Source of the DNA: Leucogyrophana mollusca
Lineage: Eukaryota > Basidiomycota > Agaricomycetes > Boletales
Length of the DNA: 64,000 nucleotides
NCBI GenBank assembly: GCA_021014945.1
Contig: MU266359.1
Location: forward strand, 117,271 to 181,270
Direction of reading: 5' to 3'
This document shows positions 1 through 11,608 of this stretch, piece by piece. Both the position numbers and the translations under genes were made by a program. Below the pieces are notes generated by a model. That model saw only the letters and a program-made list of their open reading frames with translations, did no database searches and was not told the DNA's origin. The first letter of the stretch is position 1; every line of letters starts with the position of its first letter.

Positions 1-1023
1 CTCTCACGCACCTCGATCTCTCAGCCACACGTGTCACTCCTGAGCTGCTCTCCGCGCTTGGCGAATCTACTGTCAGGCTTCGTTCGCTCGCACTTGCACG
101 TTGCATACGTCTAACTGGAGAGAGCATCAAAGAGTTCCTCATTTACTCGCCTGCTGCAAGCGGCATCCAGGAACTGACACTATATGGCGACCGCACTTTC
201 CCCTCCCCGCTATCCTCTTCGGATCTCCGGGAAATGTTTACTCTTGCTCCGTGCTTTACTTCTGGCGACCTCGTCTACCTCGACCTCTCTAGCGCACCGA
301 TCACACACGAGCTCCTCGATGTGTGTCGCCCACAGATGAAACTCCGCTCGCTTGGCTTGTCTTATATCCCGGATCTTGGGTTGGAGAGCATCGCCCAGTT
401 TGTGAAGGAGAAGGCAGCGAATGTGGAGGTGCTGACGTTGGTATCTACGTCACCGGAGCTAGAATGGGGCCGAGCGGGTGCAGGTATGGGAGCACCGCGA
501 GGCTCTGCAAGACAGGCGTCGATCTCACTGCACACCCAGCTTATTCGGCCACTTTGCACGGCACCTTATACGTCTACCCTCTTGTCCGCCTCCGCGCCGG
601 CCCTTCTCCCACCTACTCGTCTCCGTGTCATCGAGCTTTCCGTCCCAACACTTGGCGGACTTGGCGCTGGGGCCGGCTCGTGGCGCATCATCCGGAGCAA
701 AGGCGGGCGGGGGTGGTACGTCGATACAGCCACCGGGTGGGTTGGTGGTGAATTGAAAAGAGACTTGGGGAAGGAGCACCCGTTGCGCATTGAGATGGAT
801 CGCCTAGCGGACGCGAACGGCAACGTAAGCAGTGGTGTTGGGTGGCACGCTAGAAAAATGGAGGTGAGACAAGTGTTCTCAGCCTGGTTTTCACGTGAAA
901 ACTGTTTTGGTTGCTTCCGAACAACACTGACCGCTTTTCGTTATTCAGGTCCTTCATGGCTATGGCATGCTTGGCCGCGAGGATGGGCTTTATGGCGCTG
1001 TCTCGTTTGCATATCAAGGATAA
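1..1023 (+). CDS. Leucine-rich-repeat (RNI-like) protein, 3' part only
   Basis: The frame is open from the first base of the window, so the N-terminus lies outside. The visible exon (to 863) has repeated leucine-rich units such as LTHLDLSATRVTPELL and LVYLDLSSAPITHELLDVC, about 70-90 residues apart, which is the ribonuclease-inhibitor-like LRR pattern often found in fungal F-box/LRR proteins. No F-box can be seen because the start is missing. One intron (864-948, GTGAGA...TTCAG) joins a short last exon ending LYGAVSFAYQG before the stop at 1021-1023. The C-terminal part is not LRR-like and contains a Gly-rich stretch. Function beyond protein binding cannot be assigned. An F-box/ubiquitin-ligase adaptor role is only a guess from the family. 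Confidence 0.7.
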
Positions 1024-2709
1024 GTGCATCGGCTCGACTTTCATCCTGTCATCTATACCGCGGGCCACCACCACATTGTATCAAAGCGCATCGACGTATG
1101 TTCCGTGGCCGTTCCGCTCGGGGTCGTGCTTCCATACCACACCGGACAAATTCACGACACCATTCCCCCTCTGGATCCTCGGCCATCATTGTATCTTGTT
1201 GAACACACACTTACACACACTTACTGTATGGATCTAATAGCGCCCTTCACGAGGGCTGGTTGTGAATGCATACCATTTATTCAATTTCCGATGTCGGGCT
1301 CCAATGTACCAGCGTGCGTCAGTGGATAGGCACTAGGTTCAAGCAGTGGGAGTAAGTCCCAGTGCCACGGACCGCGGACACATCTCATTCTAATTGGAGA
1401 GAGCTTGCGTCTTACGGATGAACCATGTTGTTTCTTTAGCTGTTGGTCCAGTGCTTCAGTGCGGCTGCGGAACCATCCCTATTTGGCCGAGGTCGGGATA
1501 AGCCCGCCACAAACCTCACCGCCCCTAGGCCTGTCCTTGGTGCTCGTTCTGTACTGCTTGTCAGCTGTACAGTCTGGGCCCTGAGGGTACTGTAACTTAG
1601 GGACCGAGGTAGCGCGTAGCGCTTGATACCAGGACTGCGAGGGGAGATGCTGGTCATCATCCTGGAATATCCTTCTTCCATATTCCTGTGGATGTTAGGT
1701 ATCAAATGTTATCTCTACAGGATTCGATGGACTTTAAGTGACATGGGAGATCGTCGAATCCGAGAAAGACACCCTCGACGGATAAAGGTTCTAATTTTAC
1801 CTCTGACTCAACCTGAGTATCAATCTATCATGACTGGCAGCCGATGTAGTTATACTTAGCCACAGCAGCGTTGAGAGGTCTATATAATCCAGGGCAGTTG
1901 GGTGTCAAGGGACAGGTTGTACAGCATACAGATCGGTCGATAAAGGATACTTCAGTCAAGGATTGGTCAAGGATATCTCGATTAGCGGGAGATGTCCTGA
2001 GATAATGAGCAACCCACCAGCCGCTATACTACCCGCGTCATTCACGTTGCTTCAACGTGAATACACCGCCACCGAGCCGTGAAGCCCACCTGTGGCTCGA
2101 ATGAGTCACGACAAATTATGTATGTATGAAAACATTGGAAACCGACGCACCCGAGCCACGACCACCGCACACGTTTCATGCTGTTTCATGTCAGTGCTAA
2201 GACCTTATAGCGCTTTATGCCGCGATTTCCGTTGCTTTGCCGTGGAAGAGATGTGCAGGCAGTGCAGACTGTGCATGGAATGTTCGGTCAGAAACGTCGG
2301 TCCGTATCCGGTGATGACTTGCTGCGGTGAGTTGTAGGCATTGTCCTTACCGCATCTGAGGACAATCGACTGTGTTCAGAATTCGGTGGAGGGCCCCACT
2401 GTTTTGTGGAGAACAAGACCAGAGAGTTCCACCACAAGAGTCCGCTCACACTGCTTCGGGATTGGCGGAAGTTGCCTTTTTAGTTTGGTGGTTCAGCCGA
2501 CAAATATTATTGTGTTCGTTCTTGGCGATGTGGCGCTCAGTGTAATTTGCTTGGCGGTTCACTGCATTCGAAACTCCTTTCGTCTCCAACCGTCATCTCC
2601 ACACGTGGACAAGCTCCCAAGTGATCCTTAAAGCTGCTTTTGCCCCAGCTCTGCCTCATTTATTTCCCTCAAATTCGTCCCTGACCGTATACCTTCTCAT
2701 AACGCAACT
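1024..2709. other. Intergenic, no gene recognised
   Basis: About 1.7 kb between the end of the LRR gene and the start of the Ca2+/H+ exchanger. Only short open frames without family resemblance or plausible splice chains were seen on either strand. The part nearest 2709 is presumably the promoter and 5' leader of the exchanger. The motif GTCAAGGAT occurs twice close together near 1955-1975. I saw no RNA gene. Confidence 0.5.
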
Positions 2710-5359
2710 ATGGGTATGTTACAGGATCCCCCACGTCTGCTTGATTTGACGAAAAACATAGCGTCCACAGAAGATTCGATGGAACAGTCCGGAGACCAGT
2801 CCCCTGCGAGAACGCGATCACCTATGCTTCGACATACAGCTGATGATGCGCCACATACCCCCCCTAGAGTTGCTGTACGCGCTTCTTCCGGTGCCGTGCG
2901 GTCTAGAAAAACGACCGCAGATGATTCACAACGACGCATCACTTCACTCAACCTCCGAAGGGTGGCCACTACGATGCTTCAGCCTGAGAAGAAACTAGGA
3001 CCACCCCCCAGTGCTTGGAGAAGTATACGGTCCATAATTCTTGCCTCATGTAAATGCGGCCGTCCAGTCTCCGCTCGCCCATGGCTGATATTTCGGTGTG
3101 ACAGGGCTAAATGTCTTACTAGTGTTCATACCAATATCTGTGCGCATCATCACCCACGCTGATACTCCGTTGATTCTCATGCTATTGTAGTGGGCTCTGA
3201 ACTTTGCTCTCCCAGACCAGCAGACGCTGATCTTCGTCTGCACGTATTTTCCCTTTCAGTGGGCCCCACAATTCTCTGACATCTTCCTGATAGTCGCGTT
3301 TTTGGCAATAATACCTTTGGCAAAGGTAAAACACAAGGGATCACCAGATTTACTCGCTGCTCACATCGTCTGCAGTTACTGGCCTTCGCTACGGACGAGC
3401 TCTCAATGCGTGTAGGCCAAACCCTGGCGGGCCTACTTAATGCCACTTTGGTATATATCATCTGGGTGTCATTGAACTTTGATCTAACATGGCTGTTTTA
3501 AACACAGGGAAATGCGTAAGTAGCACCATGTCCTAATATTCGAAGAAGCTCATTTATGGCTACGTAGCGTTGAACTTATTGTTGCAGTATGCATCTTGCC
3601 CGACGCCTTTCCAATTTCGCGCTTATATATTTCTCCAGATCATCGCTCTGGTCAAGTGCGAACTATCCATTGTCCAATCTTCGCGTATGTTTCGATCATA
3701 TTATTTCCGGTCATCGATCTTTTGCATATGAACGATACTCACTTTTGTTTTTCAGTGGTTGGTTCCATTTTGAGCAACTTGCGTATGTTCCATCCCCCCC
3801 TAACTCCCAGTATCACACCGTTAACTAATTTTGACCAGTTCTTGTCTTGGGCATGTGTTTCTTTGCGGGTGGTCTGCGGTTCTCCGAGCAGGGATTCGGC
3901 CAAAGTGAGCTGTCGCCGCTTTACTGCTGGGAGATCCATATCCTGATCTGGTCGGCCAGGTGCTGTCCAGCTCAACTCTTCTCTGTTAACCATCAGTGTC
4001 ATTGCCGTGCTACTTCCCGGCGCCTTCCATTTCGCTCTTTCTCAAAATACAAGTCAAGACGAGGGCACCATTGATCAAGAAATCCTGAAGACTAGTCATG
4101 GTGTACGTCCATGTTCGTGCTCGAATTTGTAATGTGTAGTACTTAGGCTGCATATTTCAGGTCGCTATCATCCTTTTGTTTAGTGCGTGTCAGCATTTGC
4201 ATTCTTTCTTTAGCATTAACCATCTCCCCCCTGTAGTCTATGCCTCCTACCTTGTCTTCCAACTCTTCTCGCACAAGGCCCTCTACGACGATGCCAATGA
4301 AGACATTTTAATATCCAAAAAGTACGACAAGAACCCTTTCGTGCTCAAGAGGCATAGAAAGAATGCCAGTGCCCACGACGATGGCCGCGTGACTGACGGC
4401 ATCCTGATGACCTCCCCTATCAATACACGCTTGAGTGAAGAGGGCACCCCATTACCAGCTGAAGGTGGACCTGAGGATGTAGAATCCGGTCACTCTGACG
4501 AACAGGACGAGGAAACCCCCCAGATGAGTGTGCCTGTTTGCTTGGGTCTCTTGATCGTCGTTACCGTGGTAGGTGCCTTGTAACCATCTATGATTATGGG
4601 AAGCTAAGTTGTTTATTTGATCTGCCTACCTAGCTGGTCGCTGTCACAGCCGAGTTCCTTGTCGACTCGATTAATGGTCTTACCGACACGGGTCATATCG
4701 GCAAGGAATTTGTTGGTGTTATCCTCCTCCCCATCGTCGGTAATGCTGCGGAGCATGTGACGGCGGTCACCGTGTCGGTCAAAGACAAATTAACACTCAG
4801 CTTGGGTGTTGCCGTTGGCTCAAGTATCGTGAGTCCTTGTGACCTGAGTTTGAGCAGACCTGTTGCTCAGATATATTTTTTCACCGCAGCAAATTGCCCT
4901 CTTTGTTATCCCGTGCGTTGTTCCTTGACTTGAGCAGTTTGATTTCTGGATTGAGTGGACCAATTAGATTCATTATTACCCTCGGTTGGATCTTGGGAAA
5001 GCCACTCACTTTGCTCTTTGACCCTCTCGAGTCTGTTGTGTTATTCTTGGCTGGTACGCACCGCTGTTTCAAAACCGTGGCATTCTGACTGACTGCGCGT
5101 TTAACACGGACCAGTCCTCACGGTCAACTACTGCGTCCAGGATGGTAAATCAAATTGGCTGGAGGGTATGATACTCATGTGTAAGTTCCATCCGCATGGG
5201 TTTTCGTAGCCTTTGACCCCATGCTGCTGCAGGCCTGTACCTCATCCTCGGGGTCACTTTCTGGTTCTATCCTGGTAAGTAGCGGTCACTTCTGTGCTGG
5301 TGCATGCAGTTTCTCATATCCGCACTTCAGGCACCGACGGAATCTTTACCAGCTGTTAG
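2710..5359 (+). CDS. VCX1: Vacuolar Ca2+/H+ exchanger, CAX/VCX1 family
   Basis: Cation/proton antiporter expected in the vacuolar membrane, moving cytosolic Ca2+ into the vacuole in exchange for protons. A long hydrophilic N-terminus of about 110 residues is followed by LNVLLVFIPIS, FLAIIPLAKLLAFATDEL, the first signature GNAVELIVAIIALVKC, then SSLVGSILSNLLLVLGM. A charged central loop (4230-4550) precedes the second half with GNAAEHVTAVTVSVKD (second CAX signature) and ALFVIPFIITLGWILGKPL. The protein ends FTSC. I count about 18 introns and roughly 560 residues. The GNAVE motif is built from an 8-nt micro-exon (3508-3515) and a 19-nt exon (3568-3586). The 3240-3293 segment is a stop-free 54-nt stretch that looks like an intron with a GC donor; reading through would insert 18 residues into a conserved helix. 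The family assignment is secure; the start at 2710 is the first ATG of the frame and is less certain. Confidence 0.9.
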
Positions 5360-6064
5360 GTCGGTCGGTCGGACCAACCATAGTGATAAAAGCTCCTCGC
5401 TTTCATTCCCGTACTACTTTGTCTGCGGCGGGCGTCCACCTCAATCCTCAACACCATTGACTCAGACCACTTACATTTCATTCCTATATCTATTTGTCAT
5501 GCGTATCCCTTTTTCTAATACTTGGCGCGATTCTTACTTTATATACCCTTGACGAGGCACTTTGGACAATTTGTAGCACTATCAATACTGATCTTTGACA
5601 TATACATACTGTCTACACTTCGTTTTGGGTTGATGATTTCTTTGACTTGGTACATGGCGTCGCCGAGCGTCTGCTGTCCACAAGGCCGTTCGACACAAGT
5701 TCGACCTCGTGGAGAGGAGCAAGCCCCCGACTCTGGTTCCCGAGCTCTTCGTCATAGGGGCTGTTTCTGTGTAACTACGTATGTCGATTGCCTTAATGAT
5801 AGTTATCGTTATTCCATTGTGACCTCAGTTAACGGGTCTCATACACGCGATAAACCCCATCCTGGGCGTGATGCAATGCACGCGTCGACCACCGGGCACA
5901 CTCGAGGCTCTCCCCACCGCGTCGTGTTGTACCACAGTCCATAGTGAACCGTATCAACCTCGTACATTGCCTCACCTCTTGTCACGTAACAACAGAGATG
6001 CCTATCGCTGTCCTGATCGAAGTTACATACATCAGATCTGCTTGACCTCGACTGATACTGATAT
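5360..6064. other. Convergent intergenic region
   Basis: About 700 bp between the 3' ends of the Ca2+/H+ exchanger (+) and the enoyl-CoA hydratase gene (-). It should contain both 3' UTRs and polyadenylation signals. Short frames exist but none has family resemblance or usable splice structure. Confidence 0.45.
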
Positions 6065-7456
6065 TCATAGCTTTGGCTTGGCATCTCCATCAGCCAACGT
6101 CACAGCTGCTGCGGCAAGCACAGTGGTTCCTCGTTCCTTTGCTTTCGTTGCTGATATCAAAGGAATCAGCACTGACGTCAGACAGCACGGCTGCAAGGCA
6201 CATGAGAGAAGCAGTAATGACGACGTACTGAAGATGACCCTGTTGCCTTCTTTCCACATTTCGGTGACGAGAGTCTCTCCAGGGTACACCACCCCCGCGA
6301 AACTGAGGGACGCAGAACGTCAGGTGGAGTGAGGAGTAAGACCACAGCAGTGATACGTCACTGACCGAACTTTGATGTCCTTGTATGCACCATACGTCTT
6401 TAGAACGTGTTTGCCGGCAAAACCCATGAAGCAAAGTCCTAAAAAATGGGGGGAACGTGAGCTGTGAGAGTGCAAAGAAAGGAATCGCTTGAACCGTGGA
6501 GAATCGGCTGATCAAAACCACCCATGGCAGCGAACTCGGGGTAAATCTGGGTAAATGCCCGGTTAAAACGGCGAGGCGCACGAAATAAACGCGACTCACA
6601 TGTAATGGGTTGTAATCTCCACTCAGGCTGAGAGGGACAGTGACATGAGTCGGAAATTAAAGAAATATATTTTGCAGTGGCTTGCCGGTAAAGGGCTGCC
6701 TGCGACGGCGACGTCTTTTCCTCGACGACCGCGTCAGGCTTCCTCTTTGGCGGGGCGTTGACAGCATTTGCTGCTCCCCTATCTGAGCCTGGGTTAACAT
6801 AGCAAATAGATCATAGTGTCACTTGTGACTTGCCACTTCCTGCGCGCTTGCCGCCGAATCCTCCTGCACCACGGATGAATACTGTGACCTGGTTTTCGAA
6901 TATAACGTCTCCAGTTGCCTTGTCCTTTGTATAAACAATAGTTGTAACAGAGGCCGCCTTTCCCTTGTCGAGTACTTCGAGGAGCCTATGCAACGCGAGA
7001 AATCAGAACTTTCTTGTAGTGTATGTATTTATTTGACCTGACGAACCGAGTCTCGCTCACAAGCTCCCCCTCGGTTGGAATAGGACCTTTGATAGACAGA
7101 TACTGTTCTCCGTGGAGGAGCTTAGCCTGTAGTGGTATCCTCAGGAAGGGTCTCTATACACACTCAATAAAACATTGCGAGTATCTTACAGGGTTGAAGT
7201 TGGGCAGCCATCCCAATGGTACTCCCGAGCTGGCAGCAAACTGCGGGATGACGCCAAATGTGGGTAGGGCAGCAAAGTTGTCGTGCCCTTCATACGTCCA
7301 TTGGAGTTCTTTCTCGGTCGCGCCGATACCGAGGTTGTAGAGTATTACATCTCGTTCGGTGTAGCCGAACTCAAACGGTTCGGGAATGCTTTTTTTCGCA
7401 TCAACGACGAGTTGCGAGTCTTCAGGGTCATTGAACGCATCAGGTAGCCCCGACAT
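6065..7456 (-). CDS. MaoC-like enoyl-CoA hydratase 2, probably peroxisomal
   Basis: Stand-alone relative of the hydratase-2 (MaoC double hot-dog) domain of the peroxisomal multifunctional beta-oxidation enzyme (Fox2 type). It is expected to hydrate trans-2-enoyl-CoA to (R)-3-hydroxyacyl-CoA. The N-terminal hot-dog carries [20 protein letters not shown] and [20 protein letters not shown]. The C-terminal hot-dog carries the catalytic signature [12 protein letters not shown] (Asp and His) and [16 protein letters not shown]. The C-terminus is AKPKL; PKL is a variant of the SKL peroxisomal signal (PTS1), so peroxisomal import is likely but inferred. There is no dehydrogenase or SCP2 domain. Two introns need GC donors to restore conserved sequence: 6833-6789 (GCAAGT; read-through hits a stop) and 6685-6628 (GCAAGC; joins YR to LSGDYNP). 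The other introns are GT-AG. Length is about 310 residues. Confidence 0.9.
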
Positions 7457-9025
7457 TTTGTGAGCAGGTCAACGTCGATTCAAGAGCTGAGAAAGATTTG
7501 GTGTTCGGTCAGTGAAGCTCAGAGTCACCGAACAGAAATCACATGCTTGGTTAAAAGCCTCCGTCGCTGGTCGAGGAACTTCAAGTTGACGCCACTTACA
7601 AATCTATAACAAGTAATGTTGTGGAATGTCATGCCATGATCATACAGGTACTTGGAGTAGGTATTTTTATTGTCCTCCGATGGTGATGGAACCTTACACA
7701 TCGACTGCCATCTGTCAGTAAGGTATGCAAAGGAGGTACTGAATTTTACCCATTTTTACACAATTACCAGGTACTTAACAGAGCAATGGCCGCCTGCACG
7801 ATGGCAGTGTCTTGGTCTGTATGATGGCTTGAACGGTGACTCTCCGAGCCACTAGTATCGTATGCGGGAGCTATCCATGGACGCTGGTCAAACGACAATA
7901 TGGCATTTCTCCATTACGTTGTGTTCGCATACGTGGATGTCGTCGCCTATCGGCGCGGTTCCAGCGCCTGGCAATGGCGCCCCACTAACATGGCTTACGC
8001 GCATTCACCGATCAACGTCAACCTTCGACACGTCGTCAGCATCACCACAAAGTATGTACACACAGTCATAGGCGGCGGCGACGGTCTCAGCTTGAAATTT
8101 GAACTGCAGCGTCCGGACGGATTGGACACAGAGGGGGCTGAGTCGGAGGGTGTTTTCCTAACTTCATCAAAGATATGGTACAAGCAACAGATCCTTGGCT
8201 TACCTCTCACGCCTTTGCGTCTCTGAGCTATGTTTAACTGGACTGGCATGGTGCTTCACATGAATGCCGGCACCTGTCTCGATCGACAGCCCTCTCATCA
8301 AACAAGAAGATACGTTTGACAGCTGCACAATGATGAACTGCTCTTCTCCGGACGGAATCGAGCAAGGGATGACCGTGTACGCCTTTATTTGGATCCAACC
8401 CCCCTGGAATGCCGTCACTGATGATCGCTTGCTGTCTCTGATCCATAGGTTAGGCAATCGCGGGTGCTACAAACGGGCCCGGGGGGAATTAATTATTGCC
8501 AATGGGCTGGTTCTATTCACGACCTTTCTTTCCGGACCATCGCATTTTATCGGAGATGTTTATAGGTCCTATTGGTAGATGGTCGCCAGTTCAGGGTGTT
8601 GAGCTGAATCATTAACGACAGGTGGCCCTGCGTGCTGCCAACAGCTTTTCTCCTTTCAACTGTCACGGGGATGGTGTGGCCTCGAACTCATTGGTGCACC
8701 CCGCGCATCAACACCAGGATATCCTTGGGAAACTGCGAACGCCTTTGACATCTTCCTATGTTCTCCTTTAAGAACAACAAATGGAACCTCTGTCAAAGTC
8801 CAACAGCAGTGGGAACTCGGAAGATCGACACATACGAGGATGATCACTCCGTGCCTTCAAATTCCACGATGTCACCGATGACATACCGCTTTCCGGCGAT
8901 GTAACGACTTGTTGCAGCACAGCGTATTCGTGCACAGACCAGGTTACGACTATAAAAGAGGTCGTGCTCTTACCCTTTCTCTTCAGCTGAACTCACTCGT
9001 TCTACTATCCTCACAATCATCTAAC
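7457..9025. other. Divergent intergenic region upstream of hydratase and hydrophobin
   Basis: About 1.57 kb between two divergent starts. Small frames occur on both strands (for example 7900-8226 + and 8000-8249 -) but none matches a family I recognise. The last 100 bases hold the hydrophobin core promoter. The rest is probably shared regulatory sequence. Confidence 0.45.
8951..8958 (+). promoter_or_regulatory. TATA box of the hydrophobin gene
   Basis: TATAAAAG lies 68 bases upstream of the hydrophobin ATG (9026) and is followed by a pyrimidine-rich leader (CTCTTACCCTTTCTC). A consensus TATA box and short leader are typical of strongly expressed fungal hydrophobin genes. Confidence 0.7.
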
Positions 9026-9589
9026 ATGTTTTCTCGTCTTACCACCATCTCTCTCTACGCCGTCGCCGCCTGCTCCGTCTTTGCGGTCGCCACACCATGG
9101 GATACGACCACACCCGTCACCAAGACGGTCACAGTGACTGCTGTATGTAGTATCACATCTCTATCGGGCTCGCGCTGAGCATGCTCCCCCCCATTTTTAG
9201 ACGGCTCCTGCAACCACTGTTACCGAGCCCGCTACTCAGTGCAACACTGGTCCCGTCCAGTGCTGCGATTCCGTTGAGTCGGCAAGTATATTCCATCAGT
9301 GAAATATTTCCCCCGCTCACCTTCACAAAGGCATCTGCTCCTGCAGTGACCACCCTTCTGGGTCTCCTCGGAATTGTCCTCACTGACCTCGACATCCTTG
9401 TTGGGCTCACCTGCAGCCCCATTTCCGCCGTCGGCATCGGTTCTGGTGCTACTTGCAACGCCGAGCCCGTCTGCTGCGAGAACAACAACTTCGTAGGTTT
9501 TCCTGAGATATAATATATACTGTCGCTCACCCCATCCATAGAGCGGGCTCATCTCTCTGGGATGCTCTCCTGTCAACCTTAACTTGTAG
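9026..9589 (+). CDS. Class I hydrophobin
   Basis: Small secreted amphipathic protein that self-assembles at air-water interfaces on hyphae and fruiting bodies. Exons 9026-9142, 9201-9281, 9331-9492 and 9542-9589 give 135 residues. A signal peptide (MFSRLTTISLYAVAACSVFAVA) is followed by a Thr/Val/Pro-rich spacer and the eight-cysteine hydrophobin pattern: C in TQCNTGP, CC in VQCCDS, C in VGLTCSPIS, C in SGATCNAE, CC in PVCCENN and the last C in SLGCSPVNLNL. The long loop between cysteines 3 and 4 (ASAPAVTTLLGLLGIVLTD) is typical of class I. Intron 2 (9282-9330) has a GC donor (GCAAGT) and reading through it meets a stop, so splicing there is required. The gene has a consensus TATA box. Confidence 0.96.
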
Positions 9590-9983
9590 GAGAAGGAGGT
9601 CTAGCGGTCAAGTACGGGGTTGTTCTTGCACTCGAACTCGACCTTATAGATATTTCGCGCCATTTAACTGTCTTGGGTGTTTGATGTGAATTCCATGGAT
9701 GTATCATGCTTTCTAACCGCGTGAAGCCCACAGCTAGATGGGATTACTAAGTAGCAATTGAACACATACGTCGACTAATTCCATCACCCACGAAGCAATA
9801 ACGCACTGGATCCCAGCGACAAAGGGGTGCTTGTAGGGTGAATATTACTCCTGTACGCAGTACTGCGCCTCTAAGCACACGGGAAGCTCCATTTTTACGC
9901 AATACCTGTCACATCATCTTACATAGATAACTCCGTGGAACGAACACGTTGGTGGACTGTCTGGGGTGCAATAAAAATCCGCC
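9590..9983. other. Convergent intergenic spacer
   Basis: Roughly 390 bp between the stop codons of the hydrophobin gene (+) and the DUF6533 gene (-). It holds the two 3' UTRs; no other feature was seen. Confidence 0.45.
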
Positions 9984-11608
9984 CTAGTTAATACTTGCTA
10001 GTGGTATCGACGATGAATCAACGTTGATATGTGCACGGTCTACTGTCCATAAATGAAGGTGCATCCGCGTGACAAGCACCGCATGCATGACGATCTGGAA
10101 ACTTGCGACAAGAACGATAAATCAGTGCCTCATTCCGAATCCCGTACTGGATTCAGCGTAACATACTCTTCGAACATACTGCCATAATCGTCCTACAAAC
10201 GTTGAGTTAGCGCGCTTTCTTGAACATCGTAACTTGAAGCATACTTTTAGGAGTAATATTGCCAAAAGATTAACCACAGAAAACACTGGAAAGTATCAAC
10301 CTGGATTCTACTTGGCGTGGACAACGCCAGTTGGGATTGAACTCACAAATTCCGCACGAAAAGTAGAATGTGTTGTGTTGAAGCAAGATGTAGAACAGTG
10401 GAGAGCCCGTGTCGCGATAACGCTTGGTTGCTCTGATCAGAGTCAGGCATAATAATTCTGTAACGATCTCGGGGTGAATTCTCTTTACAATTGGAACCAC
10501 ATATGCTGAGACAATACCTAGCTCAAAAAGGATTAGCAGAGCAAAGGGTACGGAAATCAGCTTGGATTGAGCCGCTTCATAGCACCCTGTAACAGCTGGT
10601 ATAGGTACTGTCGCAACTTATGCAAGCTTGAGTGCAATAAACAGTATCAAAAGGGGGCACTTACAAGTCGTGGATCGCTGGGGCGCGAAAACCATACCAA
10701 GGTCTGTACCGAGTACGACCTGTGGGATGATTAAACACGGAACTTATCATTGGGATTAGGTAGGTGCTCACAATGAAGCTGACCAGCATAAGAAAAAGGA
10801 CCCTTTTGTTGCAGCCCCATAGTGCATACGTTCGGATAACGAAGATACCTAGAGTATTTAGTGAGCACAACAAATAGATGTTCGACGAGTGCGCAGGAAT
10901 ACATTCGGTGCAGATGAGTGATATCATGCTGAAACCTATCGGAGTAACGATCAACCCTCAGGCCTCTCAGTTTGACAGTGCCACTTGCCAGAACATATAT
11001 TGTTGAGCAACTCGCATTTCTACTTGTCCGATAATCTATGAGTGGCATGCCATAGCGAATGTATGTAATAGACGTACCTCAGGGTCCTCGTTTGGATCGA
11101 AATTGACTGCAAAATGCTCCATCGCCGTCATCAACTCGTTGTAATGCAGCTCGGACTCACAAAAAAGGTGAAGCGAGAGCAGGCAGAAGGGCACATATCG
11201 AGCCAGCAGATATAAGAACTTCGCCTTTCCCCAGTTCGAGCGATATAAGAAAAGAATCTGCCGAGTGATCAGCGTAATTTAAATAGAATACTTTAGTCGG
11301 CATACTTCGTTGTCGAATTTTAAGATGTAATCGTATGCCTACCGGAGAAATCATAGGTGAATCAACAAAACGGACAATAGTCGACATGCTATTCTCCCAC
11401 TGACCCAGAATGTACTGACGGAGACTGCACCCAAGAAGATCCTGTACGTTAGCAAGACCTAGCATGTATGGGCCGCACGTTGTACCATAGATATACTGAA
11501 GTAACCAATCAGTGATCATGACCCTGCATGGATTGTGGCACTTGCGTTTAGCGTTTGTAAGCTTGCCGCTCCTGGAAGGTCGATTGCTGCGTCCGCTAGA
11601 GAGTTCAT
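9984..11608 (-). CDS. DUF6533 seven-helix membrane protein
   Basis: Member of the large basidiomycete DUF6533 family of integral membrane proteins, whose function is unknown. The chosen start gives an extracellular-looking N-terminus (MNSLADAAIDLPGAA...) with one NAS sequon. Conserved landmarks in order: AYDYILKFDNEILFLYRSNW, KFLYLLARYVPFCLLSLHLF, DPNEDPEKCELLNNICSGF, LICTECIFVIRTYALWG, a TM segment LFLMLVSFIV, GCYEAAQSKLISVPFALL, FELELLCLTLIRATKRYRDT, LLQHNTFYFSCG, and FQIVMHAVLVTRMHLHLW. Around 345 residues. About a dozen introns are needed. One (10988-10936) has a GC donor (GCAAGT) and read-through meets a stop. Another (10902-10849) is a stop-free 54-nt intron. No G-protein-coupling motif is obvious, so I do not call it a receptor. 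Confidence 0.85.

Noticed and set aside
6090..6599. A 169-codon minus-strand frame overlapping the hydratase gene
   Set aside because: It reads through several introns in the wrong frame; the conserved hydratase motifs lie in other frames joined by splicing.
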